The notes beneath the pieces are model-generated. The model worked only from the letters and a program-made list of their open reading frames with translations, made no database searches and was not told where the DNA came from. 64,000 nucleotides of DNA, taken from contig NZ_BAGE01000030.1 in assembly GCF_000308675.1 (NCBI RefSeq), positions 62,001 to 126,000 of the forward strand, read 5' to 3'. The stretch is from Nocardia paucivorans NBRC 100373 (GTDB lineage Bacteria > Actinomycetota > Actinomycetes > Mycobacteriales > Mycobacteriaceae). Numbering within the stretch: the stretch's first letter is position 1; the number at the start of each line of letters is the position of its first letter. A program made the position numbers and the translations under genes. Below, in pieces: positions 62,032-64,000 of this stretch.

Positions 62032-62781
62032 TCAGGCCGAGAGCGGCAGCCGGTCGGCGATGGCGGAGTCATAGCGGTTCCACACGATTTCGGCCAAGGC
62101 ATGGTGATCGCCCAGGACATCGGCGTGTACGACATCGGGTGCCGCACGTCGTAGCCGGTCGGTGAGCAGACCGGGGGCCAGAAACCAGGGAGCGACGACG
62201 ATATGGTCGGCGCCGCGCTCTCGGAGGCGGGTCACGGCCTGCGTGATATCGGGCTCGGCGGTGGCGAAACAGGTTTCGGTTCGCCAGCCGGTCCAGGCCG
62301 CCAGATGTCGCGCGACCCGCATCGTGCGGATATTCGCCGTAGGCGACGAGGACCCCACGGCGGCCACCGCGACCGCGGGCCGGTCGGTGGTCGGGGGCGT
62401 GCCGGTGGTGGCGCACGCGGCCAGCACCCGGTCGCGCAGGACCGAGATCAGCCGAGGATCGGCCCCGAGCACCTGGGCCTGGGTCACCCGCTGCCACGGA
62501 TACCGCTCGGCCGCGGCGGCCAGGATGCCCGGCAGGTCCACGCGGGCGTGGAAGGCGTTGCCCAGCAGTAGCGGCACCGCCACCGCATGGGTTTCGCCGC
62601 GCGCGGCGAGCGAATCGAGCACCTGCTCGACCGAGGGCTCGTTCAGATCGAGAAATGCGGTGCGCACCGCCGTCCCGGGACGCAGGGCGCGTACCCGGTC
62701 CACGATCGCGGCTACCGTGGTCGCGGACCGGGGATCACGGCTGCCGTGCGCCACCGCGACGAGCGTGGGAGCACCGGACAT
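62032..62781 (-). CDS. sirohydrochlorin chelatase (CbiX/SirB family)
   Basis: A 249-residue class II chelatase that inserts iron into sirohydrochlorin in siroheme synthesis. The first metal-site region is VAVAHGSRDPRS, and a second conserved block GNAFHARVDLPG contains the second His. It is made of two homologous halves (AVAAVGSSSPTANIRT starts the second, which lacks the His). The start ATG 62781 overlaps the stop of cysN (TGATG), so the two are coupled. This position matches the che1 (Rv2393) gene near sirA and cysH in M. tuberculosis; siroheme is the cofactor of sulfite reductase. Confidence 0.88.
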   Translation of the reverse strand: MSGAPTLVAVAHGSRDPRSATTVAAIVDRVRALRPGTAVRTAFLDLNEPSVEQVLDSLAARGETHAVAVPLLLGNAFHARVDLPGILAAAAERYPWQRVTQAQVLGADPRLISVLRDRVLAACATTGTPPTTDRPAVAVAAVGSSSPTANIRTMRVARHLAAWTGWRTETCFATAEPDITQAVTRLRERGADHIVVAPWFLAPGLLTDRLRRAAPDVVHADVLGDHHALAEIVWNRYDSAIADRLPLSA

Positions 62782-64000
62782 CAAGCGGAGGTTCCGACCT
62801 CGACGGAGGTGAGCACATCCCCGACCAGCCCGGCGGCGAGGGTATTGCCGCCGGCGGGATCGATGAGCAGGAAACTGCCGGTGTGCCGGTTGGCGCGGTA
62901 GGTGTCGACCGGGAGCGGTTCGGCCACCCGCACCGAGATCCGCCCGATATCGTTGAGCTGCAACGATTCCGGGTCCGGGTCGGCGGCCAGCCGCTGTTCG
63001 TCGAAACGCTCCAGCAGCCCGCCGACGATCGCCTGGGTGGTGCGGGTGCCGTGTTTGAGCAGCAGCCGGGCGCCCGGGCGCAGCGGCTTGTCGCCGAGCC
63101 AGCAGACGGTGGCGTCGAAGGTGTCGATCGGTTCCGGGGCGTCGTCGACCGAGGCGATGATATCGCCGCGGGAGATATCGACATCATCGGCCAGGATCAG
63201 GGTGATACTACGGCCGACCTGCGCCACCGCGAGCTCTCCGTCGGGGGTGTCGACCCGGGCGACGGTGCTGCGCACCCCGGAGGGAAGCACCACGATCTCG
63301 TCACCGGGGGAGACCGAACCGGCGGCGATCCGTCCGGCGTAGCCGCGATAATCCGGGTATTCGGGGGTGCGCGGCCGGATCACGTACTGCACCGGGAACC
63401 GTAGCCCCAGCGAACGAGCACCGGTGCTGTCGGCGTCGACCGGAACCGATTCCAGGTGTTCGATCAGCGAGGGGCCGTCGTAGTAGGGAGTGTTGGTGGA
63501 GCGAGAGGCGATATTGTCGCCGTGCAGCGCGGAGACCGGGATCTCCAGCACGTCCTCCTCCGACCAGCCGAGGGTGCCGGTGAGCTTGGTGAACTCGGCG
63601 GAGATCTCCTCGAACACCTTCGCCGCGGCCGTGATCCGCGCTTCCTCGGTGGGTTCGTCCCGGCCGATCAGATCGATCTTGTTCACCGCGAGCACCAGTT
63701 TCGGCACCCCCAGCAGCGCCAGGACCGCGGCATGCCGTCGGGTCTGCTCCACCACGCCCTTACGGGCATCCACCAGCAGGATCACCAGCTGCGCGGTGGA
63801 CGCGCCGGAAACGGTGTTGCGGGTGTACTGGACGTGGCCGGGGGTGTCGGCCAGCACGAACGACCGTTTCGGGGTGGCGAAATAGCGGTAGGCGACATCG
63901 ATGGTGATGCCCTGCTCGCGTTCGGCCCGCAGCCCGTCCACCAACAGTGACAGGTCCGGGGTCGACAAACCCTTGTCCACCGAGGCCCGGGTCACCGCAT
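62781..64000 (-). CDS. cysN: sulfate adenylyltransferase subunit 1 (CysN), 3' part
   Basis: At least 406 residues are visible; the frame is open to the right edge so the start and P-loop are missing. The GTPase part contains REQGITIDVAYRYF (G2), ADTPGHVQYTRN (G3) and AVNKIDLIG (G4); the remaining half is an EF-Tu-like pair of beta-barrels. CysN with CysD makes adenosine 5'-phosphosulfate from sulfate. It ends without a fused APS kinase domain, unlike the CysNC fusion of M. tuberculosis. cysD and other sulfur genes are expected beyond the edge. Its stop is coupled to the SirB-type gene. Confidence 0.95.
   Translation of the reverse strand, partial: AVTRASVDKGLSTPDLSLLVDGLRAEREQGITIDVAYRYFATPKRSFVLADTPGHVQYTRNTVSGASTAQLVILLVDARKGVVEQTRRHAAVLALLGVPKLVLAVNKIDLIGRDEPTEEARITAAAKVFEEISAEFTKLTGTLGWSEEDVLEIPVSALHGDNIASRSTNTPYYDGPSLIEHLESVPVDADSTGARSLGLRFPVQYVIRPRTPEYPDYRGYAGRIAAGSVSPGDEIVVLPSGVRSTVARVDTPDGELAVAQVGRSITLILADDVDISRGDIIASVDDAPEPIDTFDATVCWLGDKPLRPGARLLLKHGTRTTQAIVGGLLERFDEQRLAADPDPESLQLNDIGRISVRVAEPLPVDTYRANRHTGSFLLIDPAGGNTLAAGLVGDVLTSVEVGTSA

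Overview
The window is high-GC DNA from an actinobacterium of the Corynebacteriales, most likely Nocardia or a close relative. The evidence is the pervasive GC-rich codon use, many GTG starts and apparently leaderless genes, a mycobacterial-type haemophore-related protein, and gene order matching the Mycobacterium tuberculosis Rv2393-Rv2421c region as I recall it: nadD, rsfS, gpgP, octT, degV, comEA, comEC, holA, rpsT, a PemK-like gene, lepA, a GH15 trehalase, subI-cysTWA and sirB. Genus assignment is inference from these features.

Layout. 1-7.9 kb: accessory and regulatory genes (a YezG-like fragment, a small membrane protein, a MerR regulator with a double palindrome over its promoter, and two tandem paralogous ATPase-LuxR regulators). 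8.2-11.9 kb: a secreted haem-binding-type protein, a stand-alone LigD-type polymerase, and an SDR dehydrogenase behind a probably frameshifted gene, divergent from a TetR regulator with a near-perfect operator between them. 11.7-15.3 kb: a tandem segmental duplication (TetR 3' end, PI3/4-kinase-like gene, VOC gene, start region of a GlxA-type regulator). Its second kinase copy carries an in-frame stop and its second VOC copy is internally deleted. 15.3-22.5 kb: GlxA-family regulator, isochorismatase-fold protein lacking catalytic residues, ferritin-like protein, CIRCE-controlled Hsp20, CutA, RtcB, ribokinase. 22.6-35 kb: conserved housekeeping stretch (proA, MoxR/VWA pair, the nadD-rsfS-gpgP-octT-degV operon, comEA-comEC, holA), interrupted by about 1 kb of unrecognised DNA between comEC and holA. 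35-42 kb: a DUF2798-type membrane gene containing a 13-bp slippage tract, aldo/keto reductase with a divergent XRE regulator, rpsT, aquaporin, PemK-like gene, lepA. 42-49 kb: a 927-residue repeat-rich low-complexity protein, a dynamin-like GTPase whose P-loop lysine is methionine, and a GH15 trehalase-type enzyme. 49-54.5 kb: a methyltransferase behind a SoxR-type operator, two small membrane proteins, and the sulfate importer subI-cysT-cysW-cysA preceded by a candidate cysteine-containing leader peptide. 54.8-61.1 kb: two membrane-anchored Hsp70-like ATPases flanking a diiron AurF-family oxygenase and a ferredoxin-fused FprB-type reductase. 61.2-64 kb: a HAD phosphatase, a sirohydrochlorin chelatase and the truncated start of cysN.

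How the genes fit together. Sulfate uptake (subI-cysTWA), sulfate activation (cysN) and siroheme synthesis (SirB-type chelatase) form a sulfur-assimilation neighbourhood. The AurF-type oxygenase and the reductase probably form an electron-transfer pair. MoxR and the VWA protein form a chaperone pair. nadD to degV looks like one translationally coupled transcript. The dynamin-like protein, the low-complexity protein and the two anchored Hsp70s resemble an envelope-associated system in which canonical nucleotide-binding residues are altered; this is the most plausible place for undescribed biology, together with the duplicated kinase cassette and the candidate cysteine leader peptide.
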